64,000 nt of DNA, from contig NZ_CP010979.1 in assembly GCF_000498395.2 (NCBI RefSeq), forward strand, positions 2,356,001 to 2,420,000. The letters are read 5' to 3'. Source of the stretch: Pseudomonas putida S13.1.2. GTDB taxonomy: Bacteria; Pseudomonadota; Gammaproteobacteria; Pseudomonadales; Pseudomonadaceae. The notes beneath the pieces are model-generated. The model had not been told where the DNA came from and did no database searches. It saw only the letters and a list, made by a program, of their open reading frames with translations. The position numbers and the translations under genes were made by a program. Positions 16,737 through 26,537 of this stretch are shown piece by piece; position 1 is the first letter of the stretch, and each line of letters opens with the position of its first letter.

Positions 16737-17300
16737 CTAGGCAGGATCACCAGACTTGCGGACCGGCAGCTGTGTCAGCGCCGATGTGACTTGCGCAACC
16801 AACGCTGCAGAACTGCTTGCCCCGTCCACCTTCAACACCGGGGCTTTCTGCGCTGCCAGCCAGCGCTCATGCCACGCCCGGTTGCGACCTGTAAAGTTCG
16901 GGTCGTCATACTGAGCAGCCCACTCCCTGAACCCCACGTGTATCTCGTGCATGTCACCACCCGGGGCGATGCGCCCGCCAAAGCGCGCCCTTTCACGTGC
17001 AGCCAGCCGCTCAAGACGCACGGGCGTTGGTGTTACCACAAACACCGTCAGGTCGACATGGGCCAGCAAGGCATCACCCCATACCATGCAAGAGCCGGTC
17101 AGCACCCAGTCGTTCTCGCCGAGCGCTTGCTGGATCAAAGGCACACGCTCATCGGCCGGCCGTTTGGTTGAGAACGGCGGATTGGTAGGCATCCAGTAGA
17201 AGTCATCGACGTCGGCGTGGCGCAGATCGAGTTGCGTGGCGAGGTGCTGCCCCAGCGTGGTCACCCCTGCACACGATGCACCGGTAATGTAGATGCGCAA
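16737..17300 (-). CDS. Small P-loop nucleotide kinase-like protein, TTG start
   Basis: A 187-residue adenylate/shikimate-kinase-like protein. The frame is open to 17489, but AAGGAGG stands five bases before a TTG at 17300, and translation from there gives (M)RIYITGASCAGVTTLGQHL, putting the P-loop at the N-terminus as in relatives. The Walker A loop reads GASCAGVTT, with valine where the conserved lysine is expected. A helical lid near residues 105-120 holds RLERLAARERARFGGRI. The acceptor substrate is unknown. It is convergent with the TetR gene and divergent from the MFS efflux gene. Confidence 0.82.
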   Translation of the reverse strand: MRIYITGASCAGVTTLGQHLATQLDLRHADVDDFYWMPTNPPFSTKRPADERVPLIQQALGENDWVLTGSCMVWGDALLAHVDLTVFVVTPTPVRLERLAARERARFGGRIAPGGDMHEIHVGFREWAAQYDDPNFTGRNRAWHERWLAAQKAPVLKVDGASSSAALVAQVTSALTQLPVRKSGDPA

Positions 17301-17528
17301 TTGTTCCTCCTTGAATACCAGCGGTTTTCGGGGCCGGAAGATACTCGATAAGTGCCTGGTCGGCTTGGAACTTCGATCGCAATGCGTTACCTGCCGCTCT
17401 ATGCCAGGCGTTTCATCGATTGCACTGATGATTACTATCAAGCGGCCTGCCTGTCGGTCTGGCAAGGGCATCCCTATAATCGCCTGCAAATCCCTCCGCT
17501 CCTGCGCCTGCTACAGGCGACATCCCTC

Positions 17529-18770
17529 ATGGAACCGACCCCCATGCCAAGCAACCGCCAGGCCCCTCGCGGCCTTCCCGAACATAATCAACAAAGTGTC
17601 ACGCAGCAATGGCTGGCAATCCTCTCGGTCGCCGTGGGTGCCTTCGCACTGGTCACCAGCGAGTTCCTCCCGGTGGGGGTACTCAACGATGTGGCCAGTG
17701 ACCTTGGCATCAGTGCAGGCCTTGCCGGCCTGATGGTAACGCTGCCCGGTATCATGGCCGCGCTAGCCGCCCCATTGATTTCCGTGGGGGTCGGCGCGCT
17801 GGACCGGCGCTACCTGCTGATCGGCCTGACGCTGATCATGATCATCGCCAACACCATCGTGGCCTACGCCGTCGACTTCAACCTGCTGTTGGTCGGCCGC
17901 GTGCTGTTGGGTGTCAGTATCGGTGGCTTCTGGGCGACCGCCATCGCCCTCAGCGGCCGCCTGGCCCCAGACGGCATGGGCGTGGCCAAGGCCAACTCGA
18001 TCATCATGGCTGGCGTAACCCTGGCGACCGTAGTGGGCGTGCCCGTGGGCACCTGGCTCAGCGGCCTGATGGGCTGGCGCATGACTTTCTTGGTCACCGC
18101 ACTGGTGGGCATACCCGTGCTGCTGGCGCAGGTATTGCTGCTGCCGCGGCTGCTGCCGGAAAAGGCCATTCGCATCAGCGACCTGCCAGCCTTGTTCATC
18201 AACCCTCAAGCGCGGGTGGGGCTGATTGCCGTGCTGCTGATCGGCCTGGCGCACTTTGCCGCGTACACCTATGTTGCCCCGTTCTTCAAACAGAATGCCG
18301 GCTTTGACGGGCCTACGATTGGCTCGCTGTTGCTGCTGTATGGCGTAGCCGGGTTCATGGGTAACATTTTTGCGGGCTACGCTGCCAACCGCAGCGTGCG
18401 GCATACCCTGATGCTGGTCGCGCTCATGATTGCTGTCAGCACCGCCCTGTTCCCGCACTTCGCCACCGGCATGACCGGCGCCGCGATGCTGATCGCGTTG
18501 TGGGGCTTCGCCTTCGGTGCGTTCCCGGCCTGCGCCAATATCTGGATGTTTGTGGTGGCGCCCAAGGATGTTGAACGTGGCATGCCGCTGTTCGTGGCCA
18601 TGTTCCAGGTGATCATTGCACTGGGCTCGTTCTTCGGCGGGCAGGTGGTCGACCATATGGGCACCGCGGTGCTGTTGAGCCTGGCTACTGCGTTGGTGGG
18701 CTGCGGCTTTGTCACCGTGCTGGTGCTGGGGCGCAACGTCAGCAATAACCTTGCTGCTCAGCCGGGCTGA
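17529..18770 (+). CDS. MFS transporter, DHA1 family (arabinose/purine efflux type)
   Basis: A 413-residue, 12-helix drug:H+ antiporter-1 protein resembling YdhP/NepI/AraJ exporters. Helix 1 is AILSVAVGAFALVTSEFLPV with the SEFLPVGVLNDVA pattern of this group. Helix 4 is LLVGRVLLGVSIGGFWATAI and helix 5 carries the antiporter motif region VTLATVVGVPVGTWLSGLMG. The frame runs from 17352; the ATG at 17529 has AGGCG upstream, and 17544 is an alternative. Exported solutes in the family are sugars, nucleosides or drugs; nothing here specifies one. A perfect hairpin terminator follows the stop. Confidence 0.88.
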   Translation: MEPTPMPSNRQAPRGLPEHNQQSVTQQWLAILSVAVGAFALVTSEFLPVGVLNDVASDLGISAGLAGLMVTLPGIMAALAAPLISVGVGALDRRYLLIGLTLIMIIANTIVAYAVDFNLLLVGRVLLGVSIGGFWATAIALSGRLAPDGMGVAKANSIIMAGVTLATVVGVPVGTWLSGLMGWRMTFLVTALVGIPVLLAQVLLLPRLLPEKAIRISDLPALFINPQARVGLIAVLLIGLAHFAAYTYVAPFFKQNAGFDGPTIGSLLLLYGVAGFMGNIFAGYAANRSVRHTLMLVALMIAVSTALFPHFATGMTGAAMLIALWGFAFGAFPACANIWMFVVAPKDVERGMPLFVAMFQVIIALGSFFGGQVVDHMGTAVLLSLATALVGCGFVTVLVLGRNVSNNLAAQPG

Positions 18771-18840
18771 GCAGCTGCCCAAAGCGACTGCGAAAAGCTT
18801 GAGCTGTCGGCACCGAGGCGCCGCTTCGCGGGCCCCTCTC

Positions 18841-18879
18841 ACAAATACAGCGCCGGCTTCGGGCCGGCGCTGTATTTGT
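18841..18879. terminator. Bidirectional hairpin terminator
   Basis: A perfect 17-bp stem (ACAAATACAGCGCCGGC paired with its complement) closed by TTCGG lies between the convergent MFS and chemoreceptor genes. The A-rich/T-rich ends give a T-run in both directions, as expected of a two-way intrinsic terminator. Confidence 0.85.
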
Positions 18880-18972
18880 GGCAGAAACTGTCTTGCACAA
18901 AACTTGAAAGCTGGCGCAATCACTGCGGGAGCGGGCTTGCCCCAAGTACAAACCGCAGACATCGTTTACATT

Positions 18973-20598
18973 TCAAACCCTGAACCGCCCCACCAATGCC
19001 GTCATCTCCCCCACCAGCCCCGACAGCGCCTTGCTCGCCTCGCTGGTCTGCTGCGCTCCCGTCGCCGAGTTGATCGACAGCTCGCGAATGTTCAGCAGGT
19101 TGCGGTCCACTTCCCGCGCCACCTGAGCTTGCTCTTCGGCCGCACTGGCGATGACCAGGTTGCGCTCGTTGATTTCGCCAATCGCACTGTAGATACCTTC
19201 CAGCACCTGCCCCGAGGCCAGGGTCACGTCCAGTGTCGACTGTGCTCGGTTGGTGCTGGCCTGCATCGAAGCCACCGCCGCTTCGGTGCCCGCCTGCACG
19301 CGGCCGATCATCTGTTCGATTTCCTGGGTCGATTGTTGCGTGCGATAGGCCAGCGTGCGCACCTCATCCGCCACCACCGCAAAGCCCCGCCCGGCCTCAC
19401 CGGCACGGGCCGCCTCGATGGCAGCATTGAGCGCCAGCAGGTTGGTTTGCTCGGACACCGAGCGGATCACTTCCAGTACCTTGCCGATATCCCGTACCTG
19501 CCCCACCAGTTGCTCCAGGTGCGCACTGCTGGTCTGGATCTCGCGGGTCATGGCCTCGGTGCCATCGATGTTGTCGCTGACTTGCTGGCGGCTTTGTGCG
19601 GCCAGCTGGTTGGACTCGCTGGTGGTCTGCGAAGTGGTGATGGCGTTGCGCGCAACCTCCTCCACGGCCGTAGTCATTTCGGTCACAGCGGTAGCTGCCT
19701 GTTCCAGCTCTTGCCCCTGCTGACGCAGGTTGCTGGCGCTTTCCTCGGTGACCGCGTTCAACGCAGTGGCGGCTGCGTCCAGCTGCCGGGCACAGTGGTT
19801 GATCTGCCCCAGGGTGTCGCGCTGGCTCTGCTGCATGCGCTGCAGCTCATGGAACAGCTGGCCGATCTCGTTGTTGCCCTGCCCTTGCACCGGCACGCTC
19901 AGGTCGCCACCGGCAATGCGCTGGAAATGCCGACTGGCTTCACGCAGCGGGTGCAGCACACGCTGGGCAATGAAGGCCCAGCACAGTGCAGCCAGCAGCA
20001 AGGTCACCGCCAGCAGCCCCAGGCTCAGCAATTGCGCACGCGCCAGACGCCGGTCGGACTCCAGCATGATCTGCTGGCCACGTTCGTTCAGTGCGCCAAC
20101 CAGCTGCTGGCGTAGCGCTTGCAGCCGGCCCATGGCATTGCCGGCATCGCTGTTGACCTTGAAGTACTGCTCGAGCGAGCGCTGGCGGGTCGCCTCACGC
20201 TGCCCGGCCACCGCCCTGGCGTATTCGGCAAAGGTAGCCTGCAGCTCGGTTGCCAACGTGCGCAGGGCTGGCTCGCGGACGTTTTCGACAAATTCATCGA
20301 CCAGCTTCTGGCTCTTGTCGTTCAGCTCGACCGACAGCGCCATGCGCTTGCCTGCACTCTCCTCATGGCCCCCCAACTGCTCGATGAAGCCCGAGGACAC
20401 ATTGGCGCTGGAACGAATTGCCATCAACAACGCATTGTTCAACCGGTCGGACTGGTGTGCGGTCTGGTCCAGCTCGGTGATCTGCTGGTCGCTGCCCACT
20501 GCTGCCCACCAGGCACTGACAGTGGAAAACAGCAGGGTCAGGCTGAAAAGCGACAGCACCCAGAACATTCCGGTACGTATTTTCAGGTTGGCAAGCAT
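18973..20598 (-). CDS. Methyl-accepting chemotaxis protein (PcaY_PP-like)
   Basis: A 541-residue transmembrane chemoreceptor. TM1 is residues about 10-30 ([20 protein letters not shown]), the periplasmic four-helix-bundle ligand domain covers about 31-188, TM2 is about 190-212 ([20 protein letters not shown]), a HAMP domain follows, and the C-terminal hairpin has the signalling tip [26 protein letters not shown] before the ATG at 20598 fixes the start, although the frame runs to 20751. From memory the length and N-terminus resemble P. putida PcaY_PP, a receptor for quinate, shikimate and C6-ring acids; I could not align them. No che gene is nearby, as is usual for dispersed receptors. Confidence 0.9.
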   Translation of the reverse strand: MLANLKIRTGMFWVLSLFSLTLLFSTVSAWWAAVGSDQQITELDQTAHQSDRLNNALLMAIRSSANVSSGFIEQLGGHEESAGKRMALSVELNDKSQKLVDEFVENVREPALRTLATELQATFAEYARAVAGQREATRQRSLEQYFKVNSDAGNAMGRLQALRQQLVGALNERGQQIMLESDRRLARAQLLSLGLLAVTLLLAALCWAFIAQRVLHPLREASRHFQRIAGGDLSVPVQGQGNNEIGQLFHELQRMQQSQRDTLGQINHCARQLDAAATALNAVTEESASNLRQQGQELEQAATAVTEMTTAVEEVARNAITTSQTTSESNQLAAQSRQQVSDNIDGTEAMTREIQTSSAHLEQLVGQVRDIGKVLEVIRSVSEQTNLLALNAAIEAARAGEAGRGFAVVADEVRTLAYRTQQSTQEIEQMIGRVQAGTEAAVASMQASTNRAQSTLDVTLASGQVLEGIYSAIGEINERNLVIASAAEEQAQVAREVDRNLLNIRELSINSATGAQQTSEASKALSGLVGEMTALVGRFRV

Positions 20599-20753
20599 GC
20601 GGGCAGTACTCCTTGTTGGCACCACTTCTGGTCGAGATTCGACGGTGGGTGTGCTGCTATCGGAGGTGCCGGCGCAGGCTTGAGGCGCAGGGAGTCGGTT
20701 ATGGGCGGTAACCGAACAGATGTTGCCAGGCGCAGGCTGCGCCACGGCCAAGC

Positions 20754-21644
20754 TCAGCGATCGAGGAAGCCGACTACCGCCTGCGCGAAGGCCTGCGGTT
20801 GGTCCAGCATGACGAAGTGGAAGCTGCCATCGATACGTTTGAAGCTGATGTTTCGCGCCCCTGCGTAGGCGTTTGCGAAGGTTGCATCGACGCTGGCAGC
20901 GGGTATGCCATACAAGGGGTCATAGGCATAGACGACCTGCACCGGCGACTGGATGCTGCCAAGCTCCGGGCGCAGGTCGGTGGTCATCAGTTCATAGGTG
21001 GCATCGGCTACCGCCCTGCGGTCCGAGCGCAGCGCGGCTTCGACCAGTGCCGGCCTGGCCGCAGTGGTCTTGGCCAGCCGGTCGATGGCTGTGCGCTGCA
21101 CGGCTTCGGCCTGCGCTGCCGGGGCCAGCAGCATCCCATCACGGAATGCCGCAGCCTGCGGTGCAGCCGTTTCGGCAGTTGCCGTGGGGTCGATCAATAA
21201 CGTGTAAAACGGCAGCGCATCGACAACCATCAGCCGCCCTACCTGCTCGGGGTGGCGTGCGCCAAGCATCAGTGCCACCTCACCGCCCAGCGAATGGCCA
21301 ATGACGGCCGGCGCCTCAAGGCGCTGGCTGCGGATATAGCCTGCAACCGCCTCGGCCACCGGCGCGGCAACGCGCCCGTCCACAGCGGGCACGGCAGGCG
21401 AACCGGCAAAGCCTGCAACCTGCACCAGATGCAGACGATGCTGCTGGCGCAGTGTGCTGGCCAGCCCCGCCCACACCTCACGGGATGAAGCCAGCCCGGG
21501 GATCAGGATGACGTCTGGCCCGGTACCCTCGACCGTTACCGAAATACGTTCGCCAGCCACAGGTACTGGCTGGCTTGGCGCGGCCAATACCGAGCCCAGT
21601 GACAAGCTGGTGCCGATTGCTGCAAGCAGGGTGCGTATGCGCAT
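20754..21644 (-). CDS. Secreted alpha/beta hydrolase
   Basis: A 296-residue alpha/beta-hydrolase fold protein with a signal peptide ([20 protein letters not shown], cleavage near AAPSQ), so probably periplasmic. The oxyanion region is [16 protein letters not shown], the nucleophile elbow [13 protein letters not shown], a likely acid Asp is in [10 protein letters not shown], and the catalytic His is in [12 protein letters not shown]. The frame starts at 21707; AAAGGA lies nine bases before the ATG at 21644 but touches the one at 21653, so 21644 is preferred. The substrate, probably an ester or amide, is unknown. It is upstream of the chemoreceptor on the same strand, 155 bases away. Confidence 0.85.
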   Translation of the reverse strand: MRIRTLLAAIGTSLSLGSVLAAPSQPVPVAGERISVTVEGTGPDVILIPGLASSREVWAGLASTLRQQHRLHLVQVAGFAGSPAVPAVDGRVAAPVAEAVAGYIRSQRLEAPAVIGHSLGGEVALMLGARHPEQVGRLMVVDALPFYTLLIDPTATAETAAPQAAAFRDGMLLAPAAQAEAVQRTAIDRLAKTTAARPALVEAALRSDRRAVADATYELMTTDLRPELGSIQSPVQVVYAYDPLYGIPAASVDATFANAYAGARNISFKRIDGSFHFVMLDQPQAFAQAVVGFLDR

Positions 21645-21870
21645 GATCGCCATTCCTTTGACTTCGACGGAGAAAAGCCCGCCACTATAAGGGGCATGGC
21701 AGCCCATGGGAAAACTATCGTTTGCAACCCGCTGCGCTGCGCCGTTAAAGTCGGGGCCTGGGCGCCGGCTGCGCCTGCGGTCCGCGCGAAGGGGTTGCCC
21801 GAGCCACGCGTCACTCCATTTCCATACCAGCTCCCGGCTTGTCGGCGGACCGAGCCCCTAAGGAGTTGGC

Positions 21871-23112
21871 ATGCCCGCCATAAATGCTTCACGCCACCAC
21901 GGCTTGCTCGACCTGCCCGCCCTGCGCAAGCGCGCCAAGCGCTTGCTGACCCAACTGAAAAACCACCAAACCGACGACGCCCGCGAGCAATTGCGCGCGC
22001 TTGGCCTGCCCGGCCCCGACTACCGGCTTGCCGATACCCAATGGCTGGTGGCCCGCGAGGCCGGCTTTGCCAGCTGGCCCAGGCTCAAGGCCCATGCCGA
22101 TGCCGTGGCGTTCGCAGCACGCCACCCCGGTTTTTCTGCCGATGACGAGGCTAACGTGCAGCACTGGCGCTGCGGCAACGACATCGCCCACAGCTTGCGC
22201 ACCGCCGGGTTTGCCGGCGCTTTCCAGATGTTCGACGACCCCATGGTCATGGGGCCTGTACCGGCGCTGCCCGATGAGCAGTACTGGCAGGTTCGCAGCG
22301 CATACGTGCAGCAGGCGTTCAAGCTGAGCACCCAGGACGTTGAACAGCGTCAGGCAGCCCAGCGTAGTGCATTGGCCGGGCTTAACCGCGACAGCGAAAT
22401 TGTGCTGTGGTGCGAGGCTGACGCTTACGACCAGCTGTTCCTGATTCGGGTACTCGCCAGCCTGCCGGGCCTGCCGCGCCGGCTTGAGCTGATCGAAATT
22501 GACCAGGTGCCCGGTATCGAGCGTTTCATCGGCATCGGCCAACTGGCGCCCGACCTGCTGGCCTGGTTGTGGCCGCAACGTCGTGCGCTGGGTGAGGATG
22601 CACTCGCCCTCGCCCGCGAGGCATGGGCGGCCTACACCGCACCCAATCCAAAGGCCTGGGCAAGCCTCGCCGGCCACCCGCACCCGGCCTTGCCGTTGCT
22701 GGGCGGGGCGTTGGCGCGCCAGCTACAGGAGCTGCCGGGGGCCCATGATGGCTTGAGCCTGACCGAACGCTTGCTGCTGCGCGTGCTGGCTTCACGCGGC
22801 GAGCTACCGGCCGGCCGCGTGTTTGGCCAGTTGATGATGCTGGATGACCCACTGCCTTACCTCGGTGACCAGATGTTCCATGTGCTGCTGCAGCCGTTGA
22901 TCCACGCGCCACAGCCGCTGCTGCTGGAAGGCCCGGGAGATACTTGGGCGCAGCGACCGCTTAGGCTGACGCCGCTTGCCGAGCAGGTGCTTGCAGGCAA
23001 GGCGCACTGGCTTGATCACAACCCTGCGCAGCGTTGGGTTGGCGGGGTGCTGGTGGATGCGGCTGACAGGCCTTGGGTAGTGACCGAACAAGGCGAGGTG
23101 TGGCGACGTTGA
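21871..23112 (+). CDS. DUF1835 domain-containing protein
   Basis: A 413-residue soluble protein, start set by AAGGAG nine bases before the ATG. An N-terminal segment (RKRAKRLLTQLKNHQTDDAR, then WLVAREAGFASWPRLKAHAD) resembles the ankyrin-like lead found in this family. A DUF1835 region spans about 95-215 (HWRCGNDIAHSLRTAGFAGA, then EIVLWCEADAYDQLFLIRVL), and the C-terminal half is a winged-helix-like region ending RWVGGVLVDAADRPWVVTEQ. The biochemical role is unknown. It is monocistronic and followed by a REP pair. Confidence 0.82.
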   Translation: MPAINASRHHGLLDLPALRKRAKRLLTQLKNHQTDDAREQLRALGLPGPDYRLADTQWLVAREAGFASWPRLKAHADAVAFAARHPGFSADDEANVQHWRCGNDIAHSLRTAGFAGAFQMFDDPMVMGPVPALPDEQYWQVRSAYVQQAFKLSTQDVEQRQAAQRSALAGLNRDSEIVLWCEADAYDQLFLIRVLASLPGLPRRLELIEIDQVPGIERFIGIGQLAPDLLAWLWPQRRALGEDALALAREAWAAYTAPNPKAWASLAGHPHPALPLLGGALARQLQELPGAHDGLSLTERLLLRVLASRGELPAGRVFGQLMMLDDPLPYLGDQMFHVLLQPLIHAPQPLLLEGPGDTWAQRPLRLTPLAEQVLAGKAHWLDHNPAQRWVGGVLVDAADRPWVVTEQGEVWRR

Positions 23113-23136
23113 TGATTCCTCAGGGTTAGCAAGCCC

Positions 23137-23223
23137 CTGTGGGAGCGGGTTTACCCGCGAAGCAGGCGACCCGGTGTATGGCACCGGCTATGCCGGTGTT
23201 CGCGGGTAAACCCGCTCCCACAG
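23137..23223. repeat. Inverted pair of REP sequences
   Basis: Perfect 25-base arms (23137-23161 and 23199-23223, core GAGCGGGTTTACCCGCGAA) lie between convergent genes. It is the same family as 2205-2337 and may also act as a transcription end. Confidence 0.85.
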
Positions 23224-23251
23224 AGCCCTCATCCGGGCTTGCATCTTGATT

Positions 23252-24739
23252 TTATCCCGCGGCAAAAGCGCTCCACGCCTGTGCCAAACGCTGGGTGGCC
23301 TGCCGGATCTCATCCATATCCAGCGAAGCAAACCCCAGGCGCAAGGCATTCTCGGCATGACCAAACGGCGAGAACTGGCGGCCGCTGCGCACCACCAGGT
23401 CCAGCGCCAGCGCCTTGTCGACCAACTGGTCCACATTGATCGCGTCGGCAAACCGCACCCACAGCGCCAGCCCACCTTCCGGCTCCTGCACGGTAATCTG
23501 CTCGCCAAACGCCTCGTGCAGGCACGCCAACAGGGTCTGCCGACGCCGACGGTATTCGCGGTTGACCCGGCGCAAGTGCTTCTTCAGCTCGCCATCATTG
23601 ATCAAGTCCGCCAGCATCCGCTGCATCACCGCATCGCCCTGCCCCAGGGTCAGCGTGGCCCTGCGCTCCAGCACTGCTGTTACCTCCACCGGTGCGACGA
23701 TATAGCTGCAACGGAACGTGCTGCCCAAGGGCTTGGACAGTGTGCCGATGTAAATCACATGCCGCTGCTGGCGATCGCTGGCCAAAGGCAGATAGGGCCG
23801 CCCGGAAAAGTGGTATTCGTAGTCGTAGTCTTCCTCGACCACGCAGAAGTCGTGCAGCCGCGCCAGCTCCAGCAACTGCTGCCGGCGCCCGGCTGGCAAG
23901 CTGACCGTGGTCGGAAACTGGTGATGGGGCGTCAAGTACATCATCCGCACATTGTGCTCCCGGCACAGGGCATCGATCTGGTCCACCCGGCAGCCCTCAT
24001 GGTCCAGGTCCACGGTCACCAGTCGGGCCCCCAGCTGGCGGAAAATCTCCCACGCCGGCGGATAACTCAGGCGCTCGACCAGCACCGCATCCCCCGGCTT
24101 GAGCAACACGCTGGCCAACAGGGTCAGCGACATCTGCACACCCTGGGTCAGGCAGATATGCTCGGCGCCAACGTTCAGGCTGCGGTTGTGCCTGAGCATG
24201 TCGGCCAAGGCGGCGCGCAGGTACAGGCTGCTGCAATCACTGCCGTGGCGCACGCTGTTGCTGGCAAAGCTGTTGCGCAGGGCATTGCGGTAATAGCGAT
24301 GCAGAACAGCCTGGGGCAGCAGGCGATGGTCACAGGCACCATTGTCGAAGAACAAGGCCTCTGGCCGCCCTTGCTGCGCCGCAGCCCGTTCGTTTGCCTC
24401 GAAATAGGCAACGGTGGGCTCCTCTGGCAGCGCCAAGGCGAAGGAGCGCGAGGCGGTGGGCGCCGTGATTGTGCCAGTCGCCAGCTGCTGGCTGACGAAG
24501 GTGCCCCGGCGCTGCACGCTCTGCAGCCAGCCTTTGGTTTCGGCTTCCTCATAGGCAAGGATCACCGTCTTGCGGTTGACGTTCAGCAGTTGCGCCATCT
24601 CCCGCGTGCCCGGCAACGGCGTGCCAGGGCGCAGGCGGCCCTCGCTGATCGCGGCCACCAGGCCCTCGACGATCTGCCGGTACGAAGCCTGCGCCCCATC
24701 GAGCCTGAGCAGTGGCTGCCATTTGCGAAGCTGGACCAT
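23252..24739 (-). CDS. MocR/PdxR-type regulator (GntR helix-turn-helix plus aminotransferase domain)
   Basis: A 495-residue fusion regulator. An N-terminal GntR winged helix (about residues 18-84: LVAAISEGRLRPGTPLPGTR, then LNVNRKTVILAYEEAETKGW) is followed by a fold-type I aminotransferase-like domain that binds PLP through the lysine of IYIGTLSKPLG. A PLP-site Asp and Tyr are in FCVVEEDYDYEY. Relatives sense an amine or amino acid through PLP chemistry (GabR, PdxR, TauR). It is divergent from the ferredoxin-reductase/M24 fusion gene across 80 bases, so that gene is its most likely target. Confidence 0.93.
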   Translation of the reverse strand: MVQLRKWQPLLRLDGAQASYRQIVEGLVAAISEGRLRPGTPLPGTREMAQLLNVNRKTVILAYEEAETKGWLQSVQRRGTFVSQQLATGTITAPTASRSFALALPEEPTVAYFEANERAAAQQGRPEALFFDNGACDHRLLPQAVLHRYYRNALRNSFASNSVRHGSDCSSLYLRAALADMLRHNRSLNVGAEHICLTQGVQMSLTLLASVLLKPGDAVLVERLSYPPAWEIFRQLGARLVTVDLDHEGCRVDQIDALCREHNVRMMYLTPHHQFPTTVSLPAGRRQQLLELARLHDFCVVEEDYDYEYHFSGRPYLPLASDRQQRHVIYIGTLSKPLGSTFRCSYIVAPVEVTAVLERRATLTLGQGDAVMQRMLADLINDGELKKHLRRVNREYRRRRQTLLACLHEAFGEQITVQEPEGGLALWVRFADAINVDQLVDKALALDLVVRSGRQFSPFGHAENALRLGFASLDMDEIRQATQRLAQAWSAFAAG

Positions 24740-24819
24740 GTGAATTATCCAAAACTGGAGGTTCTGCTGGTCCTGAACTATAGCAACAATCGAACCTTCA
24801 ATTGCCCCGAGAGGTGTTC

Positions 24820-26508
24820 ATGCAAAACCGCCACGTCATCGAATTGTCGCCCTCGGGCAAAACCTTCGAAGCCAGCCACGAGCTGCTGCTCGACGCCATG
24901 CTCGCCAGCGGCCTGCCGGTACCGTTCTCCTGCCGCCGCGGCGCCTGCGGGTCCTGCAAGGTCAAGGTAGTGTCGGGGCAGTATCAGGACAAGCAGCGAG
25001 ATGCGGACACCCCCGCGCCCTGCTACCCCCTGGCCGCCGACGAGATGCTGCTGTGCCAGAGCCACGCTTGCAGCGACATGCGCCTGGAGATCCCCGGCTG
25101 GTCCCTGGACGCCCCTTCGCTGGCGTTCCACGCGCAGGTTCACAGCAAGCGCGAACTGAGTGCAGATATCGTCGAACTGGTGCTGCACCCTGCTCAACCA
25201 CTGGAAGTGCGGGCTGGCCAATACGTAAGGTTCCGGCTCGACAACGGTGACAGCCGCTGTTTCTCCATCGCCAACCTACCCGCTCAGGACCAGGGGCAAC
25301 TGGTGTTTCACATCCGCAAGGTCAGCGGCGGCGTGTTCACCGAAGGCCTGCTGCCCACCCTGCAAGCAGGTGCCGTACTGAACCTTGAAGGGCCGGTCGG
25401 CGCCTGTACCTGGCAGCACGAAGGGCAACGCCCACTGGTGCTGTTTGCCACCGGCACTGGTTACGCCGGCATCAAGCCCTTGTTGCTGAGAGCCCTGGCC
25501 CACGGTGCCAAGGTCACGCTGTACTGGGGTGGGTCATCGACGGCGGACTTCTATGACCTCGCGTTTCTCGAACAGGCCAGCCTTGAATACCCCCACTTTC
25601 GCTGGCACCCGGTGCTCTCGACTGAGGCACGCGTGCAGCAGGTGGCGTTGGGCCAGGCGCATCAGTGGGCCGACACCCAGGTCTATGCCTGCGGCAATGC
25701 CGCCATGATCAGCCAGGCCCGTGAACTGTGCCTTGCCGCCGGCGTACAACCCCACCGATTTGTCGCGGAGGCCTTTGTCGCCAGCGGCGCACTGGCACCC
25801 CAGGCTGCAACCGCCAACACCCTGCACCCAGAGCTGGAAAAGGTCGGCCCACGCTACTCGCTGGATGGCATGCTCGCTGCCCGCGAGCAGTCAGTGCGGT
25901 CCGTCGCCGCGATCGCCAGCCAACTGCGCGTCGGCATGACCACCGCCCAGGCACTGGAGATGGCTGCGCAAACCTTGCAAGCAATGGGTGCGTCCCACAC
26001 CTGGCACCCCACCTACATCCGCTTCGGCGACGACACCGTGCGTACACCGCGGCAAGGCATTGACCTGCAACGTGTATTACGTACTACGGACATTGTCGTC
26101 GTCGACGTCGGCCCGGTATGGGATGGCTACGAAGGCGACTATGGCGACACCTTCGTGTTTGGCCAGCACGACCTGCACCACGCCTGCGTCAAGGCACTGC
26201 ACGAAGTGTTCGACGAAACCCGCCAGGCCTGGGGCCGTGGGCTGACCGGACGCGAGCTGTATGACTTCGCCGAACGCAGTGCCCAGGCCAAGGGCTGGCA
26301 GCTGGAACGTAACCTGGCCGGGCATCGCGTCGCCGACTTCCCGCATGTGCTGTATGGCCAGGACAAGCTGGCCGAGGTGGAAATCGTCCCGAGCGAGGTG
26401 GTGTGGGTACTGGAAATACAGTTGTGCCACCCCACCGAACCGATCGGGGCGTTTTTCGAAGACATTTTGATTGCTGAAGGCAAGCAGACCATGGCAAGGG
26501 TCGCTTGA
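24820..26508 (+). CDS. Ferredoxin/FAD-NAD reductase fused to an M24 (creatinase/aminopeptidase-like) domain
   Basis: A 562-residue protein combining two unrelated enzymes. Residues 1-95 are a plant-type 2Fe-2S ferredoxin with ligands C38, C43, C46 (CRRGACGSCK) and C79. Residues about 100-320 are a reductase: FAD motif RCFSIAN (146-152), NAD motif TGTGYAG (211-217) and VYACGNAAMI (288-297). Residues about 345-562 are an M24 pita-bread domain with metal ligands D429, D440, H502, E532 and E547 at the expected spacing. The order resembles BenC-type oxygenase reductases plus an appended hydrolase. GAGAGG before 24820 selects this start over 24802. It is divergent from a MocR regulator, and no oxygenase is nearby. 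The domain calls are clear; the joint function is unknown. Confidence 0.85.
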   Translation: MQNRHVIELSPSGKTFEASHELLLDAMLASGLPVPFSCRRGACGSCKVKVVSGQYQDKQRDADTPAPCYPLAADEMLLCQSHACSDMRLEIPGWSLDAPSLAFHAQVHSKRELSADIVELVLHPAQPLEVRAGQYVRFRLDNGDSRCFSIANLPAQDQGQLVFHIRKVSGGVFTEGLLPTLQAGAVLNLEGPVGACTWQHEGQRPLVLFATGTGYAGIKPLLLRALAHGAKVTLYWGGSSTADFYDLAFLEQASLEYPHFRWHPVLSTEARVQQVALGQAHQWADTQVYACGNAAMISQARELCLAAGVQPHRFVAEAFVASGALAPQAATANTLHPELEKVGPRYSLDGMLAAREQSVRSVAAIASQLRVGMTTAQALEMAAQTLQAMGASHTWHPTYIRFGDDTVRTPRQGIDLQRVLRTTDIVVVDVGPVWDGYEGDYGDTFVFGQHDLHHACVKALHEVFDETRQAWGRGLTGRELYDFAERSAQAKGWQLERNLAGHRVADFPHVLYGQDKLAEVEIVPSEVVWVLEIQLCHPTEPIGAFFEDILIAEGKQTMARVA

Positions 26509-26537
26509 CCGACCCTGCAAAACCGGGCGCGTGTCGA

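Noticed and set aside
18926..18940. Single REP-like half site (GGGAGCGGGCTTGCC)
   Set aside because: Only one short arm is present near the chemoreceptor end; too little to call a repeat element.
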